64,000 bases of DNA from Bacteroidota bacterium (lineage in GTDB: Bacteria > Bacteroidota > Bacteroidia > AKYH767-A > 2013-40CM-41-45): positions 186,001 through 250,000 of the forward strand of contig JADJON010000001.1 in NCBI GenBank assembly GCA_016713765.1. Direction: 5' to 3'. A program made the translations under genes and the position numbers. This document shows positions 36,707 through 47,008 of this stretch, piece after piece (within the stretch, counting starts at the first letter, position 1; every line of letters begins with the position of its first letter). The notes beneath the pieces were generated by a model. It was not told where the DNA came from. It made no database searches and saw only the letters and a list, made by a program, of their open reading frames with translations.

Positions 36707-38921
36707 ATGCAACCAACTTTGATTCCGGCCATTGCCGAGGCGTTCCTGCGGCAATATGGCTTTTCGCAGGAGGCTGACCGACTGGTAGCGCTTCAGACCA
36801 GGCTTACCCATGAACAGGAGTTTTCGCTGGATGAATTCCTGGCCAAGCTCACCGAATTCGGTTCTCAATTCAACCTTGTTTTTCTTTCCAACGACTTGCC
36901 TTCTGGCGAGCTGAGCAAACTCGCCTTGAGCGGCAGCTATCCGTTCCTGGTATTCAGTAAAAAGGAACTTCGTTGTATCCCATTCTGGTCCATGCGGGAA
37001 AAGGTGAACGATTCGCAACGGCATTCACCGCACAGGGTGAACAGACCATGCGCATTGAGCGCGTTGAGGACCTCGGTGATCTCCAGCGGCATGACGGGCT
37101 TTCGGAAGCCGACAGCATTGTCGTCATCACCTGCTTCCCTCATTCCAACTTTGAAGAGCCGGAAGAACTCCGGGCCATCGATGTCGGCAGCGTTCGTTTC
37201 AAACTCTTTTCCAAACTACTGAAACTGCTCCAGCCTGAGCGAAAAGAGATCCTCTACATCTTCCTGTATGCGATCCTGATCGGCATCATCAGCTTGTCGC
37301 TTCCCTGGGGGTTCAAAGCCTGATCGGGTTCATCTCGAGCGGACAGGTCGTTACCTCCGTGGTGGTGCTGATTGCATTCATCCTCTTGGGAATAGTGTTT
37401 TCCGGGATCATGACCATCTACCAGTTGGAATTGGTCGAATTCCTGCATCAGAAACTATTTACCCGCACGGCCTTTTCGTTCGCCTCGCGCATTCCGAGAA
37501 TACGCCTCGAATCAGTCCTGCAATACTATCCGCCGGAACTGATGAACCGCTTCTTCGACACGATCACACTGCAGAAAGGACTTCCCATCCTGTTGATCGA
37601 CATCACGGCAGCGACCTTGCAGGTGATCTTCGGGATCCTGCTCTTGTCGTTCTATCATCCGTTGTTCATCGTAATGGGTTCGGTCCTGGTCTTCCTGCTG
37701 ATCTTCATCCTGCGAATGACCGGTCCGAAAGGGTTGGCCACCGCCATGACGGAGTCCGACTATAAATACCGAGTTGCCAACTGGCTGGAAGAGATCGCGC
37801 GCACGCTCAGCACATTCAAACTGGCCGGCCACACCAGCTTCGCGCTCGACAAGACCGACCACCTCGTCAGCAATTACGTTCAGGCGCGGGAAGATCACTT
37901 TCGGGTGTTGAAGAAGCAGTATTACAGCTTCGTCGTCTTCAAGACCATCGTAACCGCCATGCTGCTCATCCTGGGCGCGGTGCTGATCGTAGACCGGCAG
38001 ATCAACCTCGGTCAATTCGTTGCGGCGGAGATCGTGATCATCATGACCATCAATTCGATCGAAAAGATCATCCTGAAGATCGACAAGGTGTACGATGTGC
38101 TCGTCGGCGTTGAAAAAATAACCAAGGTGACCAGTCTGCCGGTCGAGGAATACAAAGGGATCGACCTGGTAGTACCGAAGAACTCCGGGTTGAGCATCCG
38201 CACCGAAAACCTCGGCTACCGGTTTCCGGATCGCGCTCAACCAACCCTGAACGGCGTGAGCCTGAAGGTTGATGCATCGGAACGCATCGCGATCACCGGT
38301 TACAACAGCAGCGGCAAGAGCACGCTGATCAACCTTATCCTGGGATTGTACGATTCCTACTCCGGTAATATCCAGTTCAACGGGGTTTCTCTGCGTGAGC
38401 TCAACAAGGCTTCGCTGATGAATCATGTCGGCGATTTCGTTTCTGAGGAAGCATTGTTTGACGGGACCATACTCGAAAACATCAGCATCGGCCGGAAAGG
38501 CGTCACCATGGAGGATGTCTTGTGGGCATGCAAAGCGGCCGGTCTGAATGACTTTCTCTCGGGTTTACCGGAAGGCTTGAATACGCGCCTGGTCGGCGGG
38601 CCTGTTCGGGTGCCGGAAAGCATGGTGAAGAAGATCGTCATCGCCCGGAACATCGTGGAACATCCCGCGTTGCTCATCCTCGACGATTTTCTGCTTGGTG
38701 TCGAGCGGAGGGAAAAGAAGCGCATCCTGGAATTGATTCTCGACCGCAACTACGGCTGGACCGTCATCCTGATTTCGAACGATCCCGTCGTATTGACGGC
38801 GGTCGACCGGGTCGTGGTCATGAAGGAAGGCCGTATCGTCGATGAGGGAACGTTCGACGCATTGTCCTCCCGCAGTGAAGAATTTCGCGAACTCATTCAA
38901 AACTATCCAGCAAGCCTCTAA
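36707..38921 (+). CDS. Type I secretion ABC transporter with degenerate NBD motifs (two frameshifts)
   Basis: An inner-membrane ABC exporter, ~738 residues after joining frames near 36980 and 37320. The N-terminal ~200 residues have a peptidase-like layout (GFSQEADRLVALQTRLTHEQ, VVITCFPHSNF) without an obvious catalytic Cys. The membrane part has helices such as FLYAILIGIISLSLPWGF and TSVVVLIAFILLGIVFSGIM. NBD: Walker A is GYNSSGKSTLINLILG. In place of LSGGQ it has RLVGGPVRVPESMVKKI; Walker B is LLILDDFLL with Asp in the catalytic-Glu position; the H-loop reads VILISNDPVV with Asn for His. It is first in a three-gene operon with an HlyD-like adaptor 3 nt downstream and a TolC-like channel. 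Substrate unknown. Confidence 0.85.
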
Positions 38922-38924
38922 GCC

Positions 38925-40313
38925 ATGGGACAGAACATACCTCCGGTAAACGACCGGTCGCTGCCCTTCAAAGCGGCGAGCCTCGTGCGCGATACGCGCT
39001 ATGCGAAGAAGTTCGCACGAATCACCTCCGGGATCTTCATCCTGCTCTTCCTGCTGTTGTTCATGCCCTGGACACAGAATATCCGGTCCAGCGGCTCGGT
39101 GACGACCTACCTGCCACAAGACCGGCCGCAATCACTGCAATCGGTTATCCCGGGAAGAATTGAACGATGGTACATTCGTGAAGGTCAATTCGTCCACAAG
39201 GGCGACACGATCGTTCGCATCAGCGAGATCCGGGAAAAATTCTTCGACCCGAAACTGCTGGAACGCGTAAGCGACCAGATCAAAGCGAAGGAGGGTTCAC
39301 AATCGTCTACCGCCGCCAAGGTCTCCGCGCTTGCGCAACAGATCAGCGCCTTGCAAAAAGAAAAAGTACTCTCCCTGGAAAAAGCCCGGAACAAAGTGAA
39401 GCAGGCGGAGCTGAAGATCCTCAGCGACAGTGCCGAATTGCAGGCCATCCGCGTCGATATGGAGATCGCCCGTGTCCAGGCCCGCCGCGCCGATTCGTTG
39501 CTCAAGCGGGGCTTGATCGCGCTGACCGAACAGGAACGCCGCAACCTCAAACAGCAGGAGACCACCGCCAAGCAGGTGGCGGTCGAGAACAAGTTGCTTA
39601 CTTCCAGGAACGAACTGATCAACGCGAACATCGAACTCGGTTCGCTCGAAGCCGAATACTCCAACAAGATCAGCAAAGCGGAGTCGGAACTGAACAGCGC
39701 GCTGTCCTATCTTTATGAGACCCAGGCGGAGATCGCGAAGATGAACATCGACTTCTCCAACCTCAGCATACGCAGTTCGTTCTACTTCGTCACGGCTCCG
39801 CAAGACGGGTATGTCGTACAGGCGAAAGTGTCGGGTGTGGGCGAGAACATCGCGGAAGGCGACGTGATCTGCACCATCATGCCGTCCGATCCGAGTCTCG
39901 CCATCCAATTGTACGTGCAGCCGATGGATATCCCGCTCCTCGAGAAAGGCCGAAAGGTCCGGCTGCAGTTCGATGGCTGGCCGGCACTTGTCTTCTCCGG
40001 TTGGCCGAACTATTCGTTCGGAACATTTGGCGGCGTGGTAGCTGTCATTGACAACTTCGATACACAGGGAAAGTACCGCATCCTTGTTGTTCCGGATCCC
40101 GATGACACGCCCTGGCCGGAACAGATACGGGTCGGCTCAGGTACGTTCGGCTGGATCATGCTGAAGGATGTGCCGATCTGGTACGAACTCTGGCGTCAAT
40201 TCAACGGGTTCCCGCCCGACTACCTCGGTACGGCCAAGGTGTCGACCAATCCGGTCGATGTGAAAAGTGCGGGCGAAAAGAAGAAACCTGGTAAATCGGA
40301 GGAGAAGGAATAA
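38925..40313 (+). CDS. HlyD-family membrane fusion protein (type I secretion adaptor)
   Basis: 462 residues, intact. A single N-terminal membrane helix (FARITSGIFILLFLLLFMPW) is followed by a biotinyl-lipoyl-like domain half (VIPGRIERWYIREGQFVHKG). A long coiled coil covers ~100-270 (SALAQQISALQKEKVLSLEK, RADSLLKRGLIALTEQERRN, LINANIELGSLEAEYSNKIS), then the second lipoyl half (APQDGYVVQAKVSGVGENIA). The tail is lysine-rich (KSAGEKKKPGKSEEKE). It links the ABC exporter to the outer-membrane channel. The start lies 3 nt after the ABC stop, and its stop overlaps the next start (TAATG). Confidence 0.88.
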   Translation: MGQNIPPVNDRSLPFKAASLVRDTRYAKKFARITSGIFILLFLLLFMPWTQNIRSSGSVTTYLPQDRPQSLQSVIPGRIERWYIREGQFVHKGDTIVRISEIREKFFDPKLLERVSDQIKAKEGSQSSTAAKVSALAQQISALQKEKVLSLEKARNKVKQAELKILSDSAELQAIRVDMEIARVQARRADSLLKRGLIALTEQERRNLKQQETTAKQVAVENKLLTSRNELINANIELGSLEAEYSNKISKAESELNSALSYLYETQAEIAKMNIDFSNLSIRSSFYFVTAPQDGYVVQAKVSGVGENIAEGDVICTIMPSDPSLAIQLYVQPMDIPLLEKGRKVRLQFDGWPALVFSGWPNYSFGTFGGVVAVIDNFDTQGKYRILVVPDPDDTPWPEQIRVGSGTFGWIMLKDVPIWYELWRQFNGFPPDYLGTAKVSTNPVDVKSAGEKKKPGKSEEKE

Positions 40314-41725
40314 TGAAGCGCTCCACGCTGCTGGTACTCCTGACGCTGTGTACACTGCTGGCAACCGCTCAGGATAGCACGCGTACGCTTTCACTTCGGG
40401 AAGTGTACCGACTGGTGCTGGATCATCATCCGGTCGCGAAGCAGGCAGCGCTATTGCCTGACGCTGCCAGGGCGGAGCTGCGCATGGCCCGCGGGATGTT
40501 CGATCCGGTATTGAAGAGCGGATTCGATGAGAAGAATTTCGAAGGAAAGGAATACTGGAAAAGCTGGGAAAACTCGCTGGTCGTTCCAGTCTGGTTCGGA
40601 ACCGACATCAAGGCGGGTTTCGACAATAGTCGCGGCCCGTACCTCGATTCCGAACGCGTCACGCCCGGACAAGGGTTAAGTTTCCTGGGGGTCAGCGTGC
40701 CCTTGGGACAAGGGCTCCTGATCGACGAGCGACGCGCTACCGTGCGCCAGGCACAATTGCTGGGAACGTTGGCTGCTGCGGAGCAAATCAAGCTTATCAA
40801 TAAACTGCTGTTGCAGGTCAACAAGGATTACCTCGACTGGACCTACGCGTTTACGCGACTGCAATGGCACGAAGAATCACTCCGCCTGGCGGAAGTACGC
40901 TTCGACGCGATCCGGATGCGCGTGTTGTTCGGCGATCAGCCCGCGATCGACTCGCTGGAAGCGTTGATTGAAGTCCAGAACCGGGAGAACATCCGGAATC
41001 AGTCGTTGCTCGATTTCACCAATGCCCGCCTGATCATGTCGAATCACCTCTGGAGCCCCGAAGGCGCTCCGCTGGAGATGACGGCGGAAGTGGTCCCGAC
41101 CTTTGAAGGAACCGTTATCGATACGCTGGATGCCGCATCACTCAACGCAATGCTCGATTCGGCCAACAGCAACCACCCCGAATTGGTCAAGCTCCGCACC
41201 AAATTGCAGGGACTTGAAATCGAGAAACGATGGGCGGCTGAGAAGCTGAGGCCAAAACTCAACCTCGATTATAATTTCCTTGCGCCGCGTGCCGACGGAC
41301 TGTTGGAGAACGGATTACAACCGATCTATCAGGAGAATTACAAAATGGGGTTATCCTTTAGGATGCCGTTGTTCCTTCGCGAAGAGCGTGGTAAGCTCAA
41401 CCTGATGAAGATCAAAATGAACCAGACGGAGCAAGAGCAACTGCAAACCAACCGTGAAATCACCAACCAGGTACGTGCCGCCTACAATGAATTGAATAAC
41501 CTGGGACTTCAATTACGCATTCAGCAGCAACAGTTGGAGAATGCGGAAAAACTTTTAGCCGGCGAGCTTTACAAATTTGAGAACGGCGAAAGTTTTCTTT
41601 TCCTGGTGAACTCCCGCGAAAACGCCGTCATCAACAGCCGTATCAAGCTGGCGGAGTTAAAGGCGAAGTACGGAAAGAGCAGGGCATTCCTGTCGTGGAG
41701 CGCGGGTCGCTTGATCGCAGAATAA
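40313..41725 (+). CDS. TolC-like outer-membrane efflux protein
   Basis: 470 residues with a signal peptide (STLLVLLTLCTLLATAQ). Typical TolC layout: two repeats of long helices, beginning LSLREVYRLVLDHHPVAKQA and LLPDAARAELRMARGMFDPV, with repeat two near NSNHPELVKLRTKLQGLEIE and YNELNNLGLQLRIQQQQLEN. LVNSRENAVINSRIKLAELK near the end fits the final helix. It is the last gene of the secretion operon; its stop is 10 nt from the convergent giant gene. Completes an ABC-HlyD-TolC export channel. Confidence 0.88.
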   Translation: MKRSTLLVLLTLCTLLATAQDSTRTLSLREVYRLVLDHHPVAKQAALLPDAARAELRMARGMFDPVLKSGFDEKNFEGKEYWKSWENSLVVPVWFGTDIKAGFDNSRGPYLDSERVTPGQGLSFLGVSVPLGQGLLIDERRATVRQAQLLGTLAAAEQIKLINKLLLQVNKDYLDWTYAFTRLQWHEESLRLAEVRFDAIRMRVLFGDQPAIDSLEALIEVQNRENIRNQSLLDFTNARLIMSNHLWSPEGAPLEMTAEVVPTFEGTVIDTLDAASLNAMLDSANSNHPELVKLRTKLQGLEIEKRWAAEKLRPKLNLDYNFLAPRADGLLENGLQPIYQENYKMGLSFRMPLFLREERGKLNLMKIKMNQTEQEQLQTNREITNQVRAAYNELNNLGLQLRIQQQQLENAEKLLAGELYKFENGESFLFLVNSRENAVINSRIKLAELKAKYGKSRAFLSWSAGRLIAE

Positions 41726-41734
41726 TCGGTACGC

Positions 41735-44700
41735 TCAGGGTCGTGCTTCCCCTTTCACAAAGGTAGTACGCCAGCAATCGTGATCCGAATAGATGGTGAT
41801 GGTGTACAATCCGTCGGCCAGCATTTTTACAGGAAGGATTCGGGACACCGTTCCCTTTTCCAATGTGATGGACTCTTCAATCACCAGTTGACCGATAACA
41901 TCCGTCACTTGAATGCTGGCGGCTTCGCCGCGCGTGGAGGAAAACTCGAGGGTGATGTCCTGGATTGCCGGACTCGGGTAAACGGAAATGCCAGAAGGGG
42001 CTCGTACCACTTTCACTGCTACGACATCGGAATAACCTGACCGGCCGTCGTAATCGGTCTGCTTCAATCGATAATAATTGACTCCCCGTACAGGGTATTC
42101 GTGCACGTAAGCATACGTCAAAGTGTGCACACTGTTTCCGGCGCCGTCAACTACACCGACTGATTCGAAATTAATTCCATCGGTGCTGTGTTCCACCGTA
42201 AAGTAATCGTTGTTGGTTTCCGTTGCGGTCGACCACTGTGTTAACACCTGATCGCCGACCAGTTTAGCGGTGAATGAGAGCAGCTCGATTGGAAGGGGAA
42301 AGCTCGACTGTACAGTTGCGAAATCCGAGAAGCCCGTCAGTCCGGTACGTGTACTCGCGGTAATGGTACTGGTCAGCACGCAGGTCCCGTCCAGGAACCA
42401 GGGACCGGATCCCGAAGGACTGCGCTTCATCACCGACCAGCCTCCGCCGGCAACGGCATTGGTGTAGCTGCGGTTGAAGAGCGTGATATCGTAGACCCCG
42501 GTGTTTCCGTTGGAAGACGCGGTCAGTGTCCAGTAACCATGGTTAAGGGATGGATTGAGGGAGTAATCGGCGTAGACACACTCACTGGAAGCCGGCCCGT
42601 TGGGAACGGCACCCCAAGAGAAGAACTCCGCTTCAATCTCGGGAATCTGGGTAGGTGTTGTGAAATCCAATCGCGCAAGTTCGTAGCCACGAGCCGCGTT
42701 GCCGACCGGGAAGTCATAGATGCCGGTCGCATTGGGCAGAAGCGCGCGGATCAACTTTCCTTCCACGTAGCTGTTGACATTGCCCGAAGTCACCGCGGCG
42801 TTGTCCCCGTTGATTACGTCGACTTCTTCCGTTCCGGTCACGATCTTTCCGCTCGTCAACGTCAGCCGGCCTGCAACGATGAGCTCGCTGTTGCCGGAAG
42901 GGCTCAACTGGAGGCTGGATGCCGGTGCCTGGTTCATGACGACGGTATCGAGTACGATATCGCTGCCGTCATTGCGGAACACCTGTACGGCATTACCGTT
43001 GAATTCATAGGTGGTTCCTGCCGCCGGGCTGACATGCGTATTCGCGCCATCGGCATTATAAAAGTTCTTCTTCAGGCGGATCCGGTGAGAAGCCGGATCG
43101 AACTGGCCACCGATCAGCAGGGAATCATTCTCCTCAATGTCAATATCCGAGTCCAGCACAAGCAAGCCGGAAGGTTTCGCCATGGTGAAATTGGCAAAGC
43201 GATTGGCCCCTGTGAAGTTTCCAACGACCGCTTGATTACCGGAGCCAACAAAGCGTACCTGGGAACCCGGTAGCATCACCAAACTGCCGTTATTAATGAA
43301 GTCGCCGCAAACGGACAAGGTAATTCCGGGATTGATGGTGAGGGATGCGCCGGCATTGATGAATACGTTACCGACCGAATAGTTGCTTTGGACAACCGGC
43401 TGATTGATGGAACCAATATCAATGTTCACGTCGACCGCGCAAGTCGGGATGTTACAGGCACCCCAGTTCCCGGATACGCCCCAACTCGTATTCGTACCGC
43501 CTATCCAGTTCATCGACGATGGAACAGCCGAATAATTCACCGGATCGGGCACACCGGAGAAATTCAGTGTAAAGCCCGACGTACTGTTGGTATAGTTGCT
43601 GATCATGAGCAGGTATACCTCCCCGGGAGCTACGGCAATAGCCGGTTCATAGGCACCATTGAAACCCGGATATGCGCCAGGTGAATTTCCCGTTCCGCTA
43701 AGTCCTGTCACGCCAAGTGCACTGTAGTTACACCGTACCGGTGCAGTTGAACCGAGTTGATTGCATTGTAATCCACTGGCTCCGACCTCCCAGATAGCGA
43801 AATCGTAGTCGGTACTGGTCGTACTGGGTGCCCCCAGCCAGTCATTCGGAACAATGTCGAATTCGAGATTGCCGGCCGCATTGATGGGGATGCTATAAAA
43901 CGCAGATGCCCGTTCTCCGGAAAGGAGGCAATTCAAAAAGCTGCCGAAATCACAACTGTTTCCGAACGCGCTGTAACCCGGGTTACCAACGCTCAAGGAA
44001 TTCTGGCAAACCGGCAGTGGGCTCTGACATTCCTGTCCATATACGGTTGGGAGTCCGTTCGTGCCATCCACAGCGATGATTCCGAACGTACCGGTCATGT
44101 CGTTCTCGCCGTCCACGCGAATCCAATAGTTGTTTCCGGGAGTCAGGCCGGTAAGCGTCACCTGGGAGTTGTTGACGGAATTCGTACCGCAGGTGATATC
44201 CTGATTACAGGAACTACCCGTCGGTGAAACCTGGGTAAGCGAGGAACAGGTTCCCTGGTACACTGCGATCTGCGTATTTGCCAACGTACCCAAAAATGTC
44301 TTTATCGTCAAACTGGTCCCGGTGGGTTGCACACGGAACCAAACCGTATTGAGTTCCCCGCCTGTCCAGCAGGAGGGTGCTCCCGGTTCTCCTGTTCCGC
44401 CTGAACAACTGTTGTTACCGTTCAGATTCGTGTTGATTGGCAAGAACGTGGCGTTACAGGGCAGGTCGTTAAACGAGGTGATAGGCGAGGTAGTGACATT
44501 GATGTCGAACCCTACCGAACTGGGCGGATCCCAACTGTCTACAATGATGTAATAGGTGCCGGCACCAGGTAAGGAGAAATTGGCTGAAACGTTTCCGCCA
44601 CCTACCGCGCCCAGGCAGTTGGCCCCGGCGCTGCCTGGACAATTCTCATACAACTGAAAACCCGCGGCCGTGCTGGAGGTATTGCTTAGTGTGATGCGGA

Positions 44701-46222
44701 TGCATTGTGTTCCGGTGGAATTAAACTGGAACACCATGTCTTCCCCGCTTTCATACAACGTCATGCACGAACCGGTACTGCTGTTGTTATAATCGTTCAG
44801 TTTACACTGAGTAGTCTGGTTGGTTGCGGTGTAGGGGAGCGCGGCGATGACGACCGGGTTGAAACATGTCGATCCGGGCGGAGCTCCTACCGATGGGGCG
44901 GAGATCGTGATATTATAGTTGGAGATACTGGTGCCGCCATTGCGGTCGACAAGGAGGTAGTAGGTATTGCCGGCAACCACGTTCACACAAAGAAACTGGT
45001 TGCCGGAAGTGCTTTGGGAATAATCGACGCACGTGCCGCCTTGTCCGATGAACGGACAACCGTTGTACAACATGATACCCACATTGGTGCTGCCACTTGT
45101 AACCGCGATGCTTACCAGTCCGGAAGTTGCAGGAGTAAAGACAAAAACTTCGTCGTTGGATTGATAGTAATTCGAGTTTCCACAAATAACGGTATTGCTC
45201 GCGGTGAACTCGTTACCGCGACCGGTCGTGGTACGACCGGTGGACGAATACGGAAGGGATGCAACGTTGACTACGCCCAACCCCATCGAACCGGGGCAGG
45301 TTGGGAGGATGGGAGTCGTGACACAGATCGTGAATTCGTAATCGGATGGGGCGCCGTTATCATAATCATAAACCCGGATAAAGTACGTTTGGCCGGCGAC
45401 CAGATTATTAAAGACGAGTGTTTCGACGCCCCCGTTTCCTGTCAGGTCGGAACACGCCTGATTGGTCAAAGCTCCACATCCGCCGGAAAGCAGGGCGACT
45501 ACAGGATCGAAGTTTCCGGTTCCATCGACGGTAATGCTATGGCTGATCTGCGTCGCGGTAAAACTGTACCAAACGTCGTCATCAGCCGTACCAGAACACG
45601 CTGTAGCAGGTGTTGATCCGGTTGCGCCGAAGGTAGTTCCGCATACGGATGAACAGGCAGCCCCGGGTGCGCCCGGCGTGAGCACGATGGCGCCACCACA
45701 ATTATCATTGCCGAGTGGTGAACGGACGGCAATCGTACCATCGATATCGTTTCCGGTACTGCCGGAGTTGATCCGGATCAATCGGATATAATAAGTAGTT
45801 CCGATAGTCGTAGTGAGCGTAATGGTCTCGGTACCGCCGTTACCGGCATTGTTGACACATCCAACTTCCGTCATGGCGCCGCATGTTCCGGTGTACACCG
45901 CAACAGCGATGTTGCGGGTTCCCTGGGCTACCGTGACTTCTATGGTAGAGGAGGTCGACGTCGCAGTAAATCGATACCAACCGTCACGGCGGTTATTCGC
46001 GGTCGATACGCAAACTGTCGCTGATGCGACATTCGCCGTATTATCAACCGTAAAGGACTGTGCAACCGTGTAATCCGTGACACCGGCACAATTGTTCACT
46101 GTTAAACTGGGAACACTACCGGTCGGACAAAGGTTATTTGACTGCGCCAAAGCGCGCTCCGCGCCAGAAAGTAGCAGCAGCGTTAACCCGATCAATAAGA
46201 TATGGCGTATCGTTCGTCGCAT
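41735..46222 (-). CDS. Giant secreted protein with PPC-like repeats and T9SS signal
   Basis: 1,495 residues, intact. Signal peptide IRHILLIGLTLLLLSGAERALA. Residues ~30-720 hold at least five pre-peptidase-C-terminal-like beta domains, each with a pattern like GTADDDVWYSFTATQ, then GQTYFIRVYDYDNGAPSDYE. Residues ~880-1250 form a beta-rich passenger-like region (GASLTINPGITLSVCGDFIN, DIEENDSLLIGGQFD). Then comes an FN3-like domain (LPIELLSFTAKLVGDQVLTQ) and a T9SS type A sorting domain (GISVYPSPAIQDITLEF, LADGLYTITIYSD). Enzyme motifs are absent, so adhesion or surface structure is likely. It is followed 3' by the secretion operon, convergent. A 135-residue gene lies 8 nt upstream. Confidence 0.85.
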   Translation of the reverse strand: MRRTIRHILLIGLTLLLLSGAERALAQSNNLCPTGSVPSLTVNNCAGVTDYTVAQSFTVDNTANVASATVCVSTANNRRDGWYRFTATSTSSTIEVTVAQGTRNIAVAVYTGTCGAMTEVGCVNNAGNGGTETITLTTTIGTTYYIRLIRINSGSTGNDIDGTIAVRSPLGNDNCGGAIVLTPGAPGAACSSVCGTTFGATGSTPATACSGTADDDVWYSFTATQISHSITVDGTGNFDPVVALLSGGCGALTNQACSDLTGNGGVETLVFNNLVAGQTYFIRVYDYDNGAPSDYEFTICVTTPILPTCPGSMGLGVVNVASLPYSSTGRTTTGRGNEFTASNTVICGNSNYYQSNDEVFVFTPATSGLVSIAVTSGSTNVGIMLYNGCPFIGQGGTCVDYSQSTSGNQFLCVNVVAGNTYYLLVDRNGGTSISNYNITISAPSVGAPPGSTCFNPVVIAALPYTATNQTTQCKLNDYNNSSTGSCMTLYESGEDMVFQFNSTGTQCIRITLSNTSSTAAGFQLYENCPGSAGANCLGAVGGGNVSANFSLPGAGTYYIIVDSWDPPSSVGFDINVTTSPITSFNDLPCNATFLPINTNLNGNNSCSGGTGEPGAPSCWTGGELNTVWFRVQPTGTSLTIKTFLGTLANTQIAVYQGTCSSLTQVSPTGSSCNQDITCGTNSVNNSQVTLTGLTPGNNYWIRVDGENDMTGTFGIIAVDGTNGLPTVYGQECQSPLPVCQNSLSVGNPGYSAFGNSCDFGSFLNCLLSGERASAFYSIPINAAGNLEFDIVPNDWLGAPSTTSTDYDFAIWEVGASGLQCNQLGSTAPVRCNYSALGVTGLSGTGNSPGAYPGFNGAYEPAIAVAPGEVYLLMISNYTNSTSGFTLNFSGVPDPVNYSAVPSSMNWIGGTNTSWGVSGNWGACNIPTCAVDVNIDIGSINQPVVQSNYSVGNVFINAGASLTINPGITLSVCGDFINNGSLVMLPGSQVRFVGSGNQAVVGNFTGANRFANFTMAKPSGLLVLDSDIDIEENDSLLIGGQFDPASHRIRLKKNFYNADGANTHVSPAAGTTYEFNGNAVQVFRNDGSDIVLDTVVMNQAPASSLQLSPSGNSELIVAGRLTLTSGKIVTGTEEVDVINGDNAAVTSGNVNSYVEGKLIRALLPNATGIYDFPVGNAARGYELARLDFTTPTQIPEIEAEFFSWGAVPNGPASSECVYADYSLNPSLNHGYWTLTASSNGNTGVYDITLFNRSYTNAVAGGGWSVMKRSPSGSGPWFLDGTCVLTSTITASTRTGLTGFSDFATVQSSFPLPIELLSFTAKLVGDQVLTQWSTATETNNDYFTVEHSTDGINFESVGVVDGAGNSVHTLTYAYVHEYPVRGVNYYRLKQTDYDGRSGYSDVVAVKVVRAPSGISVYPSPAIQDITLEFSSTRGEAASIQVTDVIGQLVIEESITLEKGTVSRILPVKMLADGLYTITIYSDHDCWRTTFVKGEARP

Positions 46223-46230
46223 GAATTGTA

Positions 46231-46638
46231 TCAGCGGGCGGTCGTTGGTTGTATCGGATGAACAGTGATTTCGTATGCACTTCTGATCTTCGGTATATCA
46301 GCAGCGTTCTTGAGCTCGATGGGAGAATTGAGTTCAAGGCTTCGAATGATGGACAAAAGACGTTCTTCGGAATCGATTCGTTCCGCATCGTATGCAATGA
46401 TCACAACTTGCAGCTCATAACAGGCTTCCAACTTCGCTACTCCGGCAAAGTCCCGAAGGGAGCTTAACATGATGTCGACGGTTTTGTCAGACATTAACGG
46501 TAAGGAGAGCAACAACTCCTTTCGGGTGTTGTCAATTACAGGGGCTTGTGCCTGGACTTTCGAAGCAATTCCGAATAAAACCAAGCAAAAACAGGATAAA
46601 ACCAAGACCCTGTGCTGCAGAGTTGCACAGGCGCTCAT
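46231..46638 (-). CDS. Small exported protein upstream of the giant PPC gene
   Basis: 135 residues. Signal peptide HRVLVLSCFCLVLFGIASKVQA. The mature domain (LLSLPLMSDKTVDIMLSSLR, GVAKLEACYELQVVIIAYDA, ERLLSIIRSLELNSPIEL) has the beta-alpha-beta rhythm of a heavy-metal-associated-like fold but lacks its CxxC. It ends 8 nt before the giant gene's start, so the two are probably one operon. Family not recognised; a chaperone-like or binding role is conceivable but not shown. Confidence 0.65.
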   Translation of the reverse strand: MSACATLQHRVLVLSCFCLVLFGIASKVQAQAPVIDNTRKELLLSLPLMSDKTVDIMLSSLRDFAGVAKLEACYELQVVIIAYDAERIDSEERLLSIIRSLELNSPIELKNAADIPKIRSAYEITVHPIQPTTAR

Positions 46639-47008
46639 ATTTGTTTGATTTTAAGGCTTTTACAATTAATATGGGATTAAAATGGATCAATAATTCAGAG
46701 AGGGTACTTTGCAAATATATACCATGTTAATGCTCAAAATGTTAATTTGATATGATAAATGGTAAAATGTATGTTTTACTTGGTAAATGATTCTAGACAG
46801 TTGGGGAATCCGGCCTGCAAATAAATTAAGCCTGAACGCAACTCTGGTCTTGTCCTATTCATAGAAGTAATCGTCCATTCCAATTGGAATTTATTACCGG
46901 TCGGCAATTCCTTCACTTCCTTACCCCTTGTATTTCATATATTTGAAAAGGTCTTCACACAGACGGGTTGCGTCAGGTGTGCGGTCTGGTCATTCATTAA
47001 AATCATCC
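46639..47008. other. Divergent spacer, AT-rich
   Basis: About 370 bp between two divergently transcribed gene sets for large secreted proteins. It is AT-rich around 46700-46800, has several ATG-like false starts, and contains the -7 box at 46938. No additional gene seen. Confidence 0.7.
46938..46945 (+). promoter_or_regulatory. Candidate -7 box for the giant PKD protein gene
   Basis: TATATTTG matches TAnnTTTG exactly, 63 nt before the ATG at 47009. The -33 region is weak. It lies in the AT-rich divergent spacer between the two giant secreted-protein genes. Confidence 0.45.

Noticed and set aside
37512..38426. A 304-codon minus-strand ORF
   Set aside because: Antisense to the ABC transporter. 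No domain pattern, rich in Asp, His and Gln.
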